NCBI GenBank assembly: GCA_004843165.1
Contig: CP039459.1
Coordinates: 1,627,001 to 1,691,000 of the forward strand
Source of the DNA: Acetobacteraceae bacterium
Lineage (GTDB): Bacteria; Pseudomonadota; Alphaproteobacteria; Acetobacterales; Acetobacteraceae
Direction: 5' to 3'
Length of the DNA stretch: 64,000 nucleotides
Under the pieces are notes generated by a model. The model made no database searches, was not told the DNA's origin, and worked only from the letters and a program-made list of their open reading frames with translations. Of the stretch, positions 8,788 through 18,500 are shown piece after piece. Position numbers and translations under genes: made by a program. Position 1 is the stretch's first letter. Every line of letters begins with the position of its first letter.

Positions 8788-9212
8788 TCTTGTACCGCCT
8801 TTGAGTAAAGCGTTTTCCGTCTCATCAGAAAAATTGCCATGCCAATCAGAAGGCTTAAAATAGGCGTTATCCAAAGAAAAAAGGAATAGCGTGAGAGAGG
8901 TGGTGTTAAAAAGATAAAATCGCCATAGCGTTCCTGCATCCATTGCAAAATGTCGTTCTCATTCTTGCCCTCAGCAACTTGTTGGCGGATTGCCGTTCGT
9001 AATGTTTTGGCAAGCGGCGCACTGCTTTCCTCAATATTAGCATTTTGGCAGACAGGGCAACGTAACTGTCGTCCAATTTGTTCAGCTAAAAGTTCTTGTT
9101 GGAGAGAGGGAAGTTTTTCCTCAGGATTTTCTAACGCCCAAACAGGTTTGAGCGTGGTGGTAAGTGCAAGGAGGAAAAGAGTCAAAAAGCAAAGAAATCT
9201 TGTGCCTTTCAA
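8784..9212 (-). CDS. ccmH: cytochrome c maturation thiol reductase CcmH (CycL)
   Basis: A 142-residue periplasmic, membrane-anchored protein. It has a signal peptide ending near VWALE, then LRCPVCQNANI (Cys52 and Cys55), the defining LRCxxC motif that reduces the apocytochrome heme-binding thiols. A C-terminal membrane helix (FFLWITPILSLLIGMAIFL) and a basic tail follow. The length matches the short CcmH/CycL type, which acts with a separate CcmI, as here. It is coupled to ccmI by a 4-base overlap and begins 7 bases after the ccmG stop. Confidence 0.93.
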   Translation of the reverse strand: MKGTRFLCFLTLFLLALTTTLKPVWALENPEEKLPSLQQELLAEQIGRQLRCPVCQNANIEESSAPLAKTLRTAIRQQVAEGKNENDILQWMQERYGDFIFLTPPLSRYSFFLWITPILSLLIGMAIFLMRRKTLYSKAVQE

Positions 9213-9219
9213 TGCAACA

Positions 9220-9852
9220 TCATCCTTTAACAGTAGGAAAGGGAACGTTTTTTTCCGTCATCATGGAAGCGGAGGGAAGCATGTTCTCGTGTTGAATTAA
9301 GGGAATAATATGTGATTCAAGATCTTGCATATCAATCGGCCCATCTGCATGCCAAGCAATTTTTCCACCGGGCATGACGAGAAAAGATTCTGGAACACCT
9401 GTTAAACCCCAGTTTGCACCAATAATCCCTTCTTGGTCGGCATCCACTCTTTCAAAATCAACATTGAATTTTTTAACAAAGGCACGCCCTTTAGCGGGTT
9501 TGTCATCATAGTCAACGCCCCAAAGCGGCACTGTTTTCGCAATATCTTTGAGGAAGGGCATTTCGGAAATGCAGGCAATACACCAAGAGGAAAAGAAAAC
9601 AACCAAAACAGGTTTTTTTTCTTGTTTAAGTGCCTCGCTGTCAAAAAAATCCTTTTCCTCAAAAAGTGCCTGCGCTTTGAAATCTGGAATAGGATGCAGT
9701 TTGGAAGGGGCACCAATGGCTCTCGGATCGTAATGTCCGTCTTTTAGTGCGCCTAAAACCATCCAAAGAGAAAAGGCTAAAATAGCCATACCGGCCACAG
9801 GGATAAAGCGGCCAAAAAGGGATCGAAGATGGAAGGGAGAGGAATTTTTCAT
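9220..9852 (-). CDS. ccmG: thiol:disulfide oxidoreductase CcmG/DsbE
   Basis: A thioredoxin-fold protein of 210 residues anchored by one N-terminal helix (VAGMAILAFSLWMVLGAL). Its active site is SWCIACISEMP (Cys91, Cys94) and the cis-proline loop is TGVPESF. It keeps the apocytochrome CXXCH thiols reduced in the periplasm. Most CcmG proteins have a proline before the second cysteine, and this one has alanine. The family-specific Asp/Glu-rich loop region (GVDYDDKPAKG) is present. No strong ribosome-binding site precedes the ATG at 9852. It lies 40 bases after ccmF. Confidence 0.9.
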   Translation of the reverse strand: MKNSSPFHLRSLFGRFIPVAGMAILAFSLWMVLGALKDGHYDPRAIGAPSKLHPIPDFKAQALFEEKDFFDSEALKQEKKPVLVVFFSSWCIACISEMPFLKDIAKTVPLWGVDYDDKPAKGRAFVKKFNVDFERVDADQEGIIGANWGLTGVPESFLVMPGGKIAWHADGPIDMQDLESHIIPLIQHENMLPSASMMTEKNVPFPTVKG

Positions 9853-9892
9853 GATATTTATATAAGCAGGGAGGTGTAAGGAAAAAAGGGCG

Positions 9893-11875
9893 TTAAAGGG
9901 ATGATTTTGAGAAGGGGGTAAACCATATGGGTCTTAAATGGGCAAAAACGACAGCAAGAACAGCGATAAGCCCCCCAATCCAGAACCAAGAACCGAGAGG
10001 ATGAGTCCTTAATTTTAGGAGATATTTTGTTTCTCCTTTTTCTTGCGACAGCGTCGAAAGAACGGCATAGCGGTCTTGGAAAAATTGATGCTTAATGGCT
10101 GGCGTTGAAATGGCCTGTCTTTGGCGGCGGTAAAATCGGCGTTCTGGTGTTAGGATTGCGCATTTTTTTTGATCTTTCCAGATGGAAAGATGTGCTTTAA
10201 CCCCTTGATAATCAGAGGCAGAAATTTTTGTCACCGAATCAAGCTGCCAGCGATCATGTCCGATCGTCACATTTTCTCCTTCGGCGAGAGAAACAACATC
10301 TCCTTGAGAGGCTGTAAGCCCTGAAAGGCCTAGAACAGCAATGCCAACGCCGATATGGGCCGTAATGGCATAAAAAAGTTTTGACTTCTTTTTTAGTCGA
10401 TTGAGAAAGGGTTCATTCTGCTTGGCAGAGAAAAAGGTAGCATAAAGGCTTTGAAAGCTCCCTAAAATCATCCAGATTGCGGCAAAAAAGAACAGATCTC
10501 CGGCAATATTCATCCCCATTGCATAGATAAAAGGAAGGGCGATGAGACTGCTCAGTGCTGGCAGAGAGATTTTTCGGAGGAAGGCAGCGAGAGTGACTTC
10601 TTCCTTCAATGGCAGAAAAAAGGCAATCCCCATGAGGAGTAAAAGCGGCCATGCCATTGGCAGAATGGTTTGATCAAAAAAGGGTTTCCCGACAGAGAGA
10701 ATATGTCCAGCGATAAATTGGGATAGGGGCGGGTATAATGTCCCTGTTAAAACTGTCACCATCATCGCACAGAGAAGAATATTATTGAGGACGATGGCAT
10801 TTTCCGTTGAAATCAGCGGAATAGCTTTTTTTTGATCTTTAAAGAGGGGGGAGCGCAGAGCAAACAAGCCGAATCCGCCAATAATCGTTAGGCTAAGCAA
10901 AAGAAGAATCCCTTCGCCTTTTTCTGGGTTGGCAGCAAAAGAATGGACAGAGTTCATAATGCCGGAGCGTACGAAAAAAGTTGCCATGAGCGATAGGATA
11001 AAGCTTGTAAGCGAAAGGGCGAAGCTCCAGCAGATCATCCGTTTTTGGCTGACGCTCACAGCGCTTGCATGTAAAAGCGCCGTGGCGGTTAGCCAAGGCA
11101 TCAAAGAGGCATTTTCTACGGGGTCCCAGAACCAGTATCCACCCCATCCCAGCGTGCCATAAGCCCACCAGGCACCGAGCAAGATACCACCGGAAAGGAG
11201 GCTCCAGCCGATTAAAGCCCATTTTCGCAAAGCGAGCAGCAGTTCTTCACTCATTTTACCATTAAAAAGAGCGGAAATTGTGAGCGCAAAAGGAACACAA
11301 AAGGCGACATATCCCGAATAAAGAAGGGGAGGATGACAGGCAAGGCCGGGGTCAAGCAAAAGGGGATTTAATCCAGACCCCTCGCTTGGCGCTGGAAAAA
11401 GACGGCAAAAAGGATTGGAGGTCAGTAGCGAAAACAGTCCTAATCCGCCGGTAACAAGTCCCAAAATTAGGAAACTTATTTGGCTTAAGGCAGTATCTTT
11501 CAAGTAAGAGAGATTTTTAACGGCCACATAATTGCAAATGCCGAGCAGGCATAACCATAAGAGCAAGGAGCCGTTATGATTGCCCCAGCTTCCTGCCAAC
11601 CTGTAAAGAAGCGGCGCAGAAGATTCAGAATTTTCTGTGACAAGCTGCAATGAAAAATCATTATGGCCAAAAGCAACCAGCAAAGTGAGCATGGCCGTGA
11701 CAATGGAGACCATGCCAGCAAGGGCAATTCCTTTAAAAGTCGGGATAAGGCTTTTTTCCTGTGGAAAAAGAAATCCTAAAAAAGCGATAAGAGCCTGAGA
11801 AAACCAAAAACAAATGGCAAGGATAAGCGCAAATAAGCCTGTTTCCGGATTCAAAAGCGAAAAAAAGAAATTCAT
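9893..11875 (-). CDS. ccmF: cytochrome c heme lyase subunit CcmF
   Basis: The 660-residue integral membrane protein has about 15 hydrophobic segments and the tryptophan-rich WWD heme-handling motif GWGGYWFWDPVENASLMPW near residue 230. Conserved histidines lie in adjacent loops (GSWGNHNGSLLLW, CHPPLLYSGY). It transfers heme from holo-CcmE to apocytochrome c together with CcmH and CcmI. Length and motifs are normal for the family. Its ATG overlaps the ccmE stop by four bases, showing translational coupling. Confidence 0.96.
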   Translation of the reverse strand: MNFFFSLLNPETGLFALILAICFWFSQALIAFLGFLFPQEKSLIPTFKGIALAGMVSIVTAMLTLLVAFGHNDFSLQLVTENSESSAPLLYRLAGSWGNHNGSLLLWLCLLGICNYVAVKNLSYLKDTALSQISFLILGLVTGGLGLFSLLTSNPFCRLFPAPSEGSGLNPLLLDPGLACHPPLLYSGYVAFCVPFALTISALFNGKMSEELLLALRKWALIGWSLLSGGILLGAWWAYGTLGWGGYWFWDPVENASLMPWLTATALLHASAVSVSQKRMICWSFALSLTSFILSLMATFFVRSGIMNSVHSFAANPEKGEGILLLLSLTIIGGFGLFALRSPLFKDQKKAIPLISTENAIVLNNILLCAMMVTVLTGTLYPPLSQFIAGHILSVGKPFFDQTILPMAWPLLLLMGIAFFLPLKEEVTLAAFLRKISLPALSSLIALPFIYAMGMNIAGDLFFFAAIWMILGSFQSLYATFFSAKQNEPFLNRLKKKSKLFYAITAHIGVGIAVLGLSGLTASQGDVVSLAEGENVTIGHDRWQLDSVTKISASDYQGVKAHLSIWKDQKKCAILTPERRFYRRQRQAISTPAIKHQFFQDRYAVLSTLSQEKGETKYLLKLRTHPLGSWFWIGGLIAVLAVVFAHLRPIWFTPFSKSSL

Positions 11876-12399
11876 TTGCTTTTAATCATTGCCTGCCATT
11901 CTTTTGGATCAGGCGGCGGCCCAAAACGAGGGTCCCATTTGCCACTTTCTTGCAGGGCCTTGGCAACTTCGGGCGGCATATAGGTTTCGTCATGACGTGC
12001 GAGAACTTCACTTGCAATAAAATTATTATCTTTATTTAAATGTCCTAAGACGACAACTGACTGCCCCTCACGGAAAAGATCCGGCATGATACCAGCATAA
12101 TAGACTTTTTGGCTGGCCTGTCCGTCTGTTACTTCAAACCAGTGGAAAGGGTGATGATCTCGCTCTCCCTGACGCCAGCTTTCTGAGACGACCATGCCGC
12201 CTAAACGAACTTCTTTATTTAGCGGAACTTGTTGACTGCTAAGTTGGGAAGGGGTTGTGAAAAATAAGAGATTTGTCGAAAAAGCCCGTAAAAAGAAAAA
12301 GAGGGCAAGACTTAGAGAAAGTAAAATAACAAGGACAGCTAAAAGACGTCGCCATTTTGCCGGAAGGGATTTCTTAAATTCTTGGAAGGGCGAGGTCAT
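11872..12399 (-). CDS. ccmE: heme chaperone CcmE
   Basis: A 175-residue protein with an N-terminal membrane anchor (residues about 18-40) and a periplasmic OB-fold beta barrel. The heme-binding histidine lies in LARHDETYMPP: His136 and Tyr140 form the HxxxY motif that holds heme covalently before hand-over to CcmF. The C-terminal tail is short and proline-rich. It overlaps ccmD and ccmF by four bases on each side. Confidence 0.95.
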   Translation of the reverse strand: MTSPFQEFKKSLPAKWRRLLAVLVILLSLSLALFFFLRAFSTNLLFFTTPSQLSSQQVPLNKEVRLGGMVVSESWRQGERDHHPFHWFEVTDGQASQKVYYAGIMPDLFREGQSVVVLGHLNKDNNFIASEVLARHDETYMPPEVAKALQESGKWDPRFGPPPDPKEWQAMIKSK

Positions 12400-12584
12400 T
12401 CTTTAGATAATTCTTTTTTCAGGGTGATTTGTTTGATTTGCTTACGGTATTGAATGATTTCTTTAAGGGTTTTGATAACAGCATAAGCGCAAGTTCCCAA
12501 GACAATAAAATAGCCGATGAGAACAAAAACAAAGGAATGCGGATCAGAAAGGGTATTTTCGTAAAATTTTATCAAATCGGTCAT
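12396..12584 (-). CDS. ccmD: heme exporter small subunit CcmD
   Basis: A 62-residue protein with one membrane helix (VFVLIGYFIVLGTCAYAVI) followed by a basic, helical cytoplasmic tail. Together with its place between ccmC and ccmE this is diagnostic of CcmD, which helps release holo-CcmE from the CcmABC complex. It overlaps both neighbours by four bases. The ATPase subunit CcmA and the permease CcmB are not in this window. Confidence 0.88.
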   Translation of the reverse strand: MTDLIKFYENTLSDPHSFVFVLIGYFIVLGTCAYAVIKTLKEIIQYRKQIKQITLKKELSKE

Positions 12585-13387
12585 GGAATATTCCCAATCG
12601 TATAGGCAGAGCTATGCGGTGTTTCTGTTTCCAGTAATCCTTTGAGTTGGCGGGCTCTTAGGGCGGTATAAGTTTTGGCTAAAATCAGCCATAACCCGCC
12701 AAGACTAAAACCTAAAAAGGTGAAAAGCAGCGGAAGCCACATTTGCATCGGCATTGGCGGCATGTGCCCTAGGCGGAAGGTAGGGCCTTGGTGAAGGGTA
12801 CTCCACCATTGAACGCTAAAATGAATGATTGGCAGATCAACGGCTCCGACAAGGCCAAGAAGGGCGCAAAGGCGCATGCCTTCCGGATTATTTTTATAGC
12901 TTTTTTGGAGGGCGATAAAACCAAGATAGAGAAAAAATAAAATAAGCACAGAGGTCAGGCGTGCATCCCAAACCCACCATGTTCCCCATGTTGGTCGACC
13001 CCATAAAGCGCCCGTTATCAGGCACAAAGCAGAGGCAATAAGGCCGACTGGTGCTGTTTGCGAGGCTAAAAGGCCCGCAAGGGGATTTTTCCAAACCAGA
13101 AAGAGGAGGCAGAAAAAGCTTAAAAGCAGGTAAAAGCTACAGCTAAGCCATGCAAGCGGCACATGGAGATAGATCAGTTTAAAAACTGCCCCTTGCTGCC
13201 AATCTTGCGGGGCATAGAAGGAGACAAGAAAAAGACCTATGAGAAGAAAAAGGAGCGCCGCCCATCCAAGATAGTTTAAGAAAAAGGAAAGAAATTTCCG
13301 TAAACGTGTTGGATTGCCGAAATAATGGAAATAAGATTGGACTTTCCCTTGTGAATTAGAGAAAGAAGAGCGGGAAGCCTTAGGCAT
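12581..13387 (-). CDS. ccmC: heme exporter/handling protein CcmC
   Basis: The 268-residue protein has six hydrophobic segments and the WWD-type motif WGTWWVWDARLTS near residue 140, with conserved histidines before and after it (HVPLAW, IIHFSVQWW). CcmC delivers heme to CcmE in the periplasm. It is the first gene of the ccm run here. The first 35 residues are polar and longer than usual, so an internal start is possible. It is divergent from the EVE gene, and the 81-base gap presumably holds the operon promoter. Confidence 0.94.
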   Translation of the reverse strand: MPKASRSSFSNSQGKVQSYFHYFGNPTRLRKFLSFFLNYLGWAALLFLLIGLFLVSFYAPQDWQQGAVFKLIYLHVPLAWLSCSFYLLLSFFCLLFLVWKNPLAGLLASQTAPVGLIASALCLITGALWGRPTWGTWWVWDARLTSVLILFFLYLGFIALQKSYKNNPEGMRLCALLGLVGAVDLPIIHFSVQWWSTLHQGPTFRLGHMPPMPMQMWLPLLFTFLGFSLGGLWLILAKTYTALRARQLKGLLETETPHSSAYTIGNIP

Positions 13388-13468
13388 TAGAAATAGGAAA
13401 TCCTTTTCCAGTATGAAATCATCTGCGTATAATGGGAGAATAAACGCCCTTTGAGGAAAAATTAAGCA

Positions 13469-13918
13469 ATGAGTGCTGAAAAAATAAAAAAAATGTCATC
13501 CTCTTCTCGGTTTTGGCTGTTAAAAACCGAACCAAATTGTTTTTGCTGGGATGAGCAACTTAAGGCTGGCATAGAGCCGTGGGATGGGGTTCGTAATTTT
13601 CAGGCCAGAAAAAATATGTATGCAATGGAAGTCGGCGATTTATGTTTTTTCTATCATACAGGCAAAGAACGTAGCGTTGTCGGCATTGTCGAGGTGGCGA
13701 GCGCAACCTATCCCGATCCGACAGATTCCGAAGGGAAATGGCCTTGTATTGATGTCAAAACGGTTAAAAGCTTTAAAAATCCTGTTGCATTAAAATGGAT
13801 GAAGATGGATTCCGTTTTGGAAAATGCTGATTTTTTAAGGCAAGGCCGTCTTTCCGTTGCAGAATTAACCAAAGAGGAATTTGATCGGATCTGCCTCTTA
13901 GGTGAGACGCAAATTTAG
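13469..13918 (+). CDS. EVE domain protein
   Basis: A 149-residue protein made almost entirely of an EVE (PUA-like) domain. It shows FWLLKTEPNCFCWD at the start, then GVRNFQARKNM and GDLCFFYHTGKERSVVGIVE, the strands lining the modified-base pocket. EVE proteins bind modified nucleobases in DNA or RNA, and the family is widespread as a stand-alone housekeeping protein. GAGG about 11 bases before the ATG supports the start, though residue 9 is also Met. No restriction gene lies next to it, so a defence role is not supported by context. Confidence 0.88.
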   Translation: MSAEKIKKMSSSSRFWLLKTEPNCFCWDEQLKAGIEPWDGVRNFQARKNMYAMEVGDLCFFYHTGKERSVVGIVEVASATYPDPTDSEGKWPCIDVKTVKSFKNPVALKWMKMDSVLENADFLRQGRLSVAELTKEEFDRICLLGETQI

Positions 13919-13948
13919 ACCATTTTGAGAAAAAATCGGAGAAGAGAG

Positions 13949-14800
13949 ATGAAACAACAGACAGGCGAAGACAAACCTTTTCTACCAACGGTTTCTTTTG
14001 CATGGGGGGAATTGTCTCCACAGGATAATGCGTTGCTTGAATCTGTTTTTGCGGATTTAGAGCAGGGAAAGGGTCTGATTGGTCGCATATCAGGTTTAAT
14101 GGGCGGTTCTATCAATGAGCTGATGCGTCTCGGCGCAGAAGGGTTGCGCCTGACTCCCGGCTTTGCTGAAAAATGTCAAAAAGCAGCGGAAAAGACTTTA
14201 GAAACGGCATTTCATGTTGCATCTTTCGGCATGGAAAATAAGCAGGAGGAGATTAAAAGTAATTTCATCTCCTCTTTCGGAGAGGGGAACATTGCCCGTG
14301 GTGCAATGGCTGTTTCCGGTGCTTTCGGCGGTTTTGGCGGATTACCGGCGATGCTTCCGGATCTTACTTTTTCAACGCTTGTGATTATGCGTGAAATTGC
14401 CGCCATTGCCCGTCAAGAAGGGGAGGATCTTTCAGAAGAGGGAACCCGCAGAGCCTGTTTGGAAGTTTTTGGACTGCGCTCTTTTGCACAGAAAGGCGGT
14501 CAGGAAGAAATCAATTATTTCGCAGCAAGAGCTTTGTTGCGGGGGCAGCCTTTGGTCTTTTTAATCGCAGAAGTTGCAGGGCATTACGGGATCAGCCTTT
14601 CACGCAAGACAGCTATTCAGATGGTGCCGGTTGCCGGAGCCCTTTGCGGTGCGGCTTTAAATACGGCCTTTTTAAATCATTACCGTGCTTTGGCTCGGGC
14701 GCATTTTACAGTTCGCCGTTTAGAACGTATTTATGGGCCGGCCGCAACAGATGCCGCGGAAATGGCAGCTGCATTTGCAGGTGTTGCGCCTAAATCCTAA
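13949..14800 (+). CDS. EcsC family protein
   Basis: The product is about 283 residues. Small-residue hydrophobic stretches (GAMAVSGAFGGFGGLPAMLPD and VPVAGALCGAALNTAFLNHY) and the LEVFGLRSF segment match the EcsC family, first seen beside the EcsAB transporter of Bacillus. The molecular function is not established. The frame begins at a TTG at 13925, but GGAGAAGAGAG directly upstream of the ATG at 13949 makes that the better start. It follows the EVE gene by 30 bases. Confidence 0.8.
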   Translation: MKQQTGEDKPFLPTVSFAWGELSPQDNALLESVFADLEQGKGLIGRISGLMGGSINELMRLGAEGLRLTPGFAEKCQKAAEKTLETAFHVASFGMENKQEEIKSNFISSFGEGNIARGAMAVSGAFGGFGGLPAMLPDLTFSTLVIMREIAAIARQEGEDLSEEGTRRACLEVFGLRSFAQKGGQEEINYFAARALLRGQPLVFLIAEVAGHYGISLSRKTAIQMVPVAGALCGAALNTAFLNHYRALARAHFTVRRLERIYGPAATDAAEMAAAFAGVAPKS

Positions 14801-14824
14801 GTCTATCCAAGGAAAGGGCGGCTA

Positions 14825-15538
14825 TTGGCTTTTCAGAAATTATTTTGGTGGAAACGCACAGGCATATTTTTGGTGCCTTGCGCTTTGATGCTGGCACTGC
14901 CGGCAAAGGCGCTGATTATACCGCAATCCCCAGAAGAATCTCCCTCTACTCCCTTTTCTTCCGCAGAAGAGGAATCTTTACCGGGAATTCATCCAACCTT
15001 ATCCCCTTCCAAAGACGCAGAAATTGTTTATCGTTTTCATGTAAAAGGTAAATCAGAGCCGCATGAGGTGAAGGTTCTCTTTTCAGGAAGCGGGGATAAG
15101 CTTCGTATTGAACAGCTCGATTCTGTTGGGATTACGATTTTAGATCGTCCCGGACAGAAAGTTTATTATCTCAATAAAGAGCGTCATTTTTATCTCGGGA
15201 TGCGGCCCCTACATGGCTTGAGAAGTCCCTTTTTTCTTGATTTGGAGATGCATTATGTACCTAAGGGGGCAAAAAAAATTGCCAATGTTACCTGCAGAGA
15301 ATGGGACATTACTTCTAAATATGGTCATGCGAATGCCTGTGTGACAGAAGATGGTTTGATTTTACAGCAAGAGGGGGCAGATTCCGAAGGAACAAGTGGA
15401 AAACTTGAGGCTTTGAGCGTTTCTTATCATCCTTTGCCGCCTTCAAGTTTTGACATTCCCAGTGATTATCATAATATCCGGGCGCCGAAGACGGATGTGC
15501 CGGGTGTCGCACAAACGCCGAACGAAAAGAATGATTAG
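14825..15538 (+). CDS. exported protein, unknown function
   Basis: A 237-residue protein with a signal peptide ending near LPAKALI and a Pro/Ser/Glu-rich linker of about 40 residues. A beta-rich domain follows (YRFHVKGKS, KLRIEQLDSVGITILDR, KVYYLNKERHFYLG). This pattern, with the protein scoring residues on an imagined lipid-pocket beta sheet, is reminiscent of DUF4412/LolA-like periplasmic proteins, but I cannot assign a family. Two cysteines in the C-terminal half (NVTCREWD, NACVTED) could pair. Translation starts at TTG, with AAGGAAAGGGCGG upstream. It sits between the EcsC and YhdP-like genes on one strand. Confidence 0.65.
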   Translation: MAFQKLFWWKRTGIFLVPCALMLALPAKALIIPQSPEESPSTPFSSAEEESLPGIHPTLSPSKDAEIVYRFHVKGKSEPHEVKVLFSGSGDKLRIEQLDSVGITILDRPGQKVYYLNKERHFYLGMRPLHGLRSPFFLDLEMHYVPKGAKKIANVTCREWDITSKYGHANACVTEDGLILQQEGADSEGTSGKLEALSVSYHPLPPSSFDIPSDYHNIRAPKTDVPGVAQTPNEKND

Positions 15539-15596
15539 TAGAAAGATAAAAAGAGCTTTATGGACATCCGTCGCCCATTGAGAATTGCCCTTTAGA

Positions 15597-18500
15597 ATGA
15601 AAAAGAAAATAATGTCTCAAAAGCTTAAAAAGCTTTTCTGGTGGTTAGGCTGTTTCCTAGCTGCTTTTTTTTCGATTCAGGGGATCCTTGTTTCCCTTTT
15701 TATTCTGTGTTTCTCGCTTCGTCCTGTGGATATGACGGGGCTTGCCAAGCGCTTTGTTGGGACATTCTATCTCAATGATGTTGGGGATTTTTCAGCTCAG
15801 AAAAAACATGCAGTCGGCAAAGAAGTCTGGGATAATTTGAAAATCCAATGGGTTCTGCCGCATTTTAGAGACTGGTTTTTCAATCAGGATATTGGAGAGA
15901 TTGCGTTTTCACTCTCTGGGGTAAAGCTCGTTGATCTTGAGGAAAAAGAGATTGACCATCTTGATAAAATAGCTGGAAAAATCGCTATTACGCCTTTTTC
16001 TAAAGGGAAAATTGCGGTGACCAGTCTAGAGGCGGATGGTTTGGCACTCGGGCTGAAGAAATTAAAAGAAGGGGAGATCATCCTTGATTTTCCGGGGGTT
16101 CATCGTAATCCCAATCCTTCTAAAATGATTGATTTGAGCTTTCTTGATCGGGATTTCTTTCAGTCTTTAAAGATGCAAAATCTTTTTCTGGCGCTCATGG
16201 TGGAAAAAGACGGGAAAAGAGCTGAGATAAAGATTCCGGATCTGAATTTACAAAATTTTTCAGAAAATAATGCGATTGGCAGATGGGAAGGTCATTTTGG
16301 TATTTTTGCCAAAGATGGCGGAAAAACTGCCATTATTTCTGGAAAAAGAGAAGCGGGTGAAAATCAAGATTTACAAGATTGGCAAATGGATATTGATATT
16401 CCTGCGCCACAAGATTTTGCTAATATTCTGCCCCTTATGGATCAAATTCATCTGCCGTTTAAAAGCCAGATTTCAGGTGAGCCTATTCTTTGTGCGCTCG
16501 GTTTAAAAAATTGTCACTTGGCCCTGCAGTTTCAAGTTGGCCAAGGTTACTACAAGCAACCTGATGGTACAAAAATGCAGGTCGCCGAAGCTTCTGGTGC
16601 AGGCAAGGTGGCATGGAAAAAAAATTACCGAAAGCTTCAGGCTGAAATTGATCCCTTGGATGTTGTTTGGATTGATTCTTTTGGGAAGCCAACAAAAGAA
16701 TCTCTGCGGGCAACTTTGGGGCTGGATAATCTCCTTCTTCCTCAAAAAACAATTTTATCCATTCATGGCAATTTGCCAGATTTTAATCTGGCCTCTTTGC
16801 CGACATTGTGGCCGCTTGGTCTCGCAAATGGTGCGAGAGCGTGGATTATTGAAAATTTGACGAGGGGACAGGCGCATCATTTCACGTTAAATATTGATTT
16901 ATCAGGAAATGAGGGGTTCGATCATCTTAAGGTGCAAGAGATGAGCGGTAATCTTGAGGCTGAAAATGTCACGGTGCATTGGCTTGACGGGATGCCGCCA
17001 TTTAAGGGCGTCGGTGTTTCTGCTAAATTTTTAGATGCAGATAATGTGCTTGTAAAAATGTCAGGTGGGTCGATTAATGAGACCCCTGGCTCTCCGGTCA
17101 ATCTTTCCAAAGGTTCCGTTGCGATCAGGGGTGTGACCGTACATGAACATCAAATTGCAGGAAAGATTGACTTAAATCTTTCAGGTTCAGCCCCGAAACT
17201 GGTTGAAATGTTAAGCCGTGACTGTTTGCCGATTTTGAAACGCTTTAAAAAATATTACCGTACGCCGAAAGGGACATTTGAAGGACAGATCATGCTAGAT
17301 CTTCCTTTTGCACCTTGGGTAAAGGCAGATGATATTCTTTTTGAAACGCAAGTGACAACACATGATCTTGCCGCAAACTTACGTGGAATTGGTCAGGTTA
17401 AGCATTTTGATGGTGTTTTAAATGCCAGAAATAAAGATTTGACCGTAAAGGCGAATGCGTTGGTGCGTAATATTCCCGTAAAAATGGATTTATATAATGA
17501 TTTAACGGCAAATAAGCCCGGTCAGGAAATGTTGAAAATTTATCTCCATACGGCGGTGAATCAGGATTTTCTACATAAAATAGGGATTCCGATTTCTGCA
17601 GAACAGGTCACAGGCAGAGGCGAGCTTGCGGTTGAGATTGCACAGCCTTACGCAGATAAAGACCATAATGAGACGAATATGATGCTGCATTTGGATATGA
17701 AGAATGCTGCTGTAAAAAGCCTTCTCTGGCATAAGGCAAAGCATATTCCGGCGGGTGGCTCTTTGCATGCCTCTTGGCAAGATGGCGATCTTGCCTCCAT
17801 TACAGATGTTGCCGCCTATGGGCCTGAAATTGAAATTCAAGCGAATAGTTTATTGCGCAATCACCAAATTGAAGGGGTGGATGTTTCGCATTTTAAAATT
17901 GGTAAAAATGAGGGAAAATTCCGTTTTGAATGGCCCTTTATAAAAGAGGAAGGTGCAACATTATCTTCCTCTTCTCAAAAGAAATCGCAAAAATATTTCC
18001 TCAAATTACGGGCTTCCAAGATTGATTTAGAGCTTTTTTTAAAAAAGACTTCCACGGAAGTACAGGATACGCTCAAGGGGCAAAAAATTCCTGAAATGGC
18101 CAAGCCGGTAATGAAACAGCAAAATGGCCGTATTCTCTTGCCTAAGGGGAATTGGGATATTGATCTTAGGGTTGAAAAGGCCTTTTTGGGGCAGGGACGC
18201 ATTTTAGGGCCCTGGAGCATTTTAGCTAATTGGAATAAGGGGCATTTAAAAAGGGCTGATATTGAGATTGAGAAACCGTACCATGCCTTTCTCAAAGTTT
18301 CCCATAATCTTAAAAATCAGGAGGAACATTTTTTCGAAGGCGGCACAGATCATTTGGGGGAATGGCTGGCTTGGGGGAAAATTTATGATGCGCTCAAAGG
18401 TGGGAAGGTGAGTATTTCTGGAAAATTTGCGCCAGCGATTGAACTTGCCAGCGTAAGTGATCCTCTCTTGATTGATGTTGGAAAACATCGAAAAAATGAT

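Noticed and set aside
13469-13918. EVE protein as part of a defence island
   Set aside because: Neighbours are housekeeping or unknown envelope genes, and EVE proteins are common outside defence loci.
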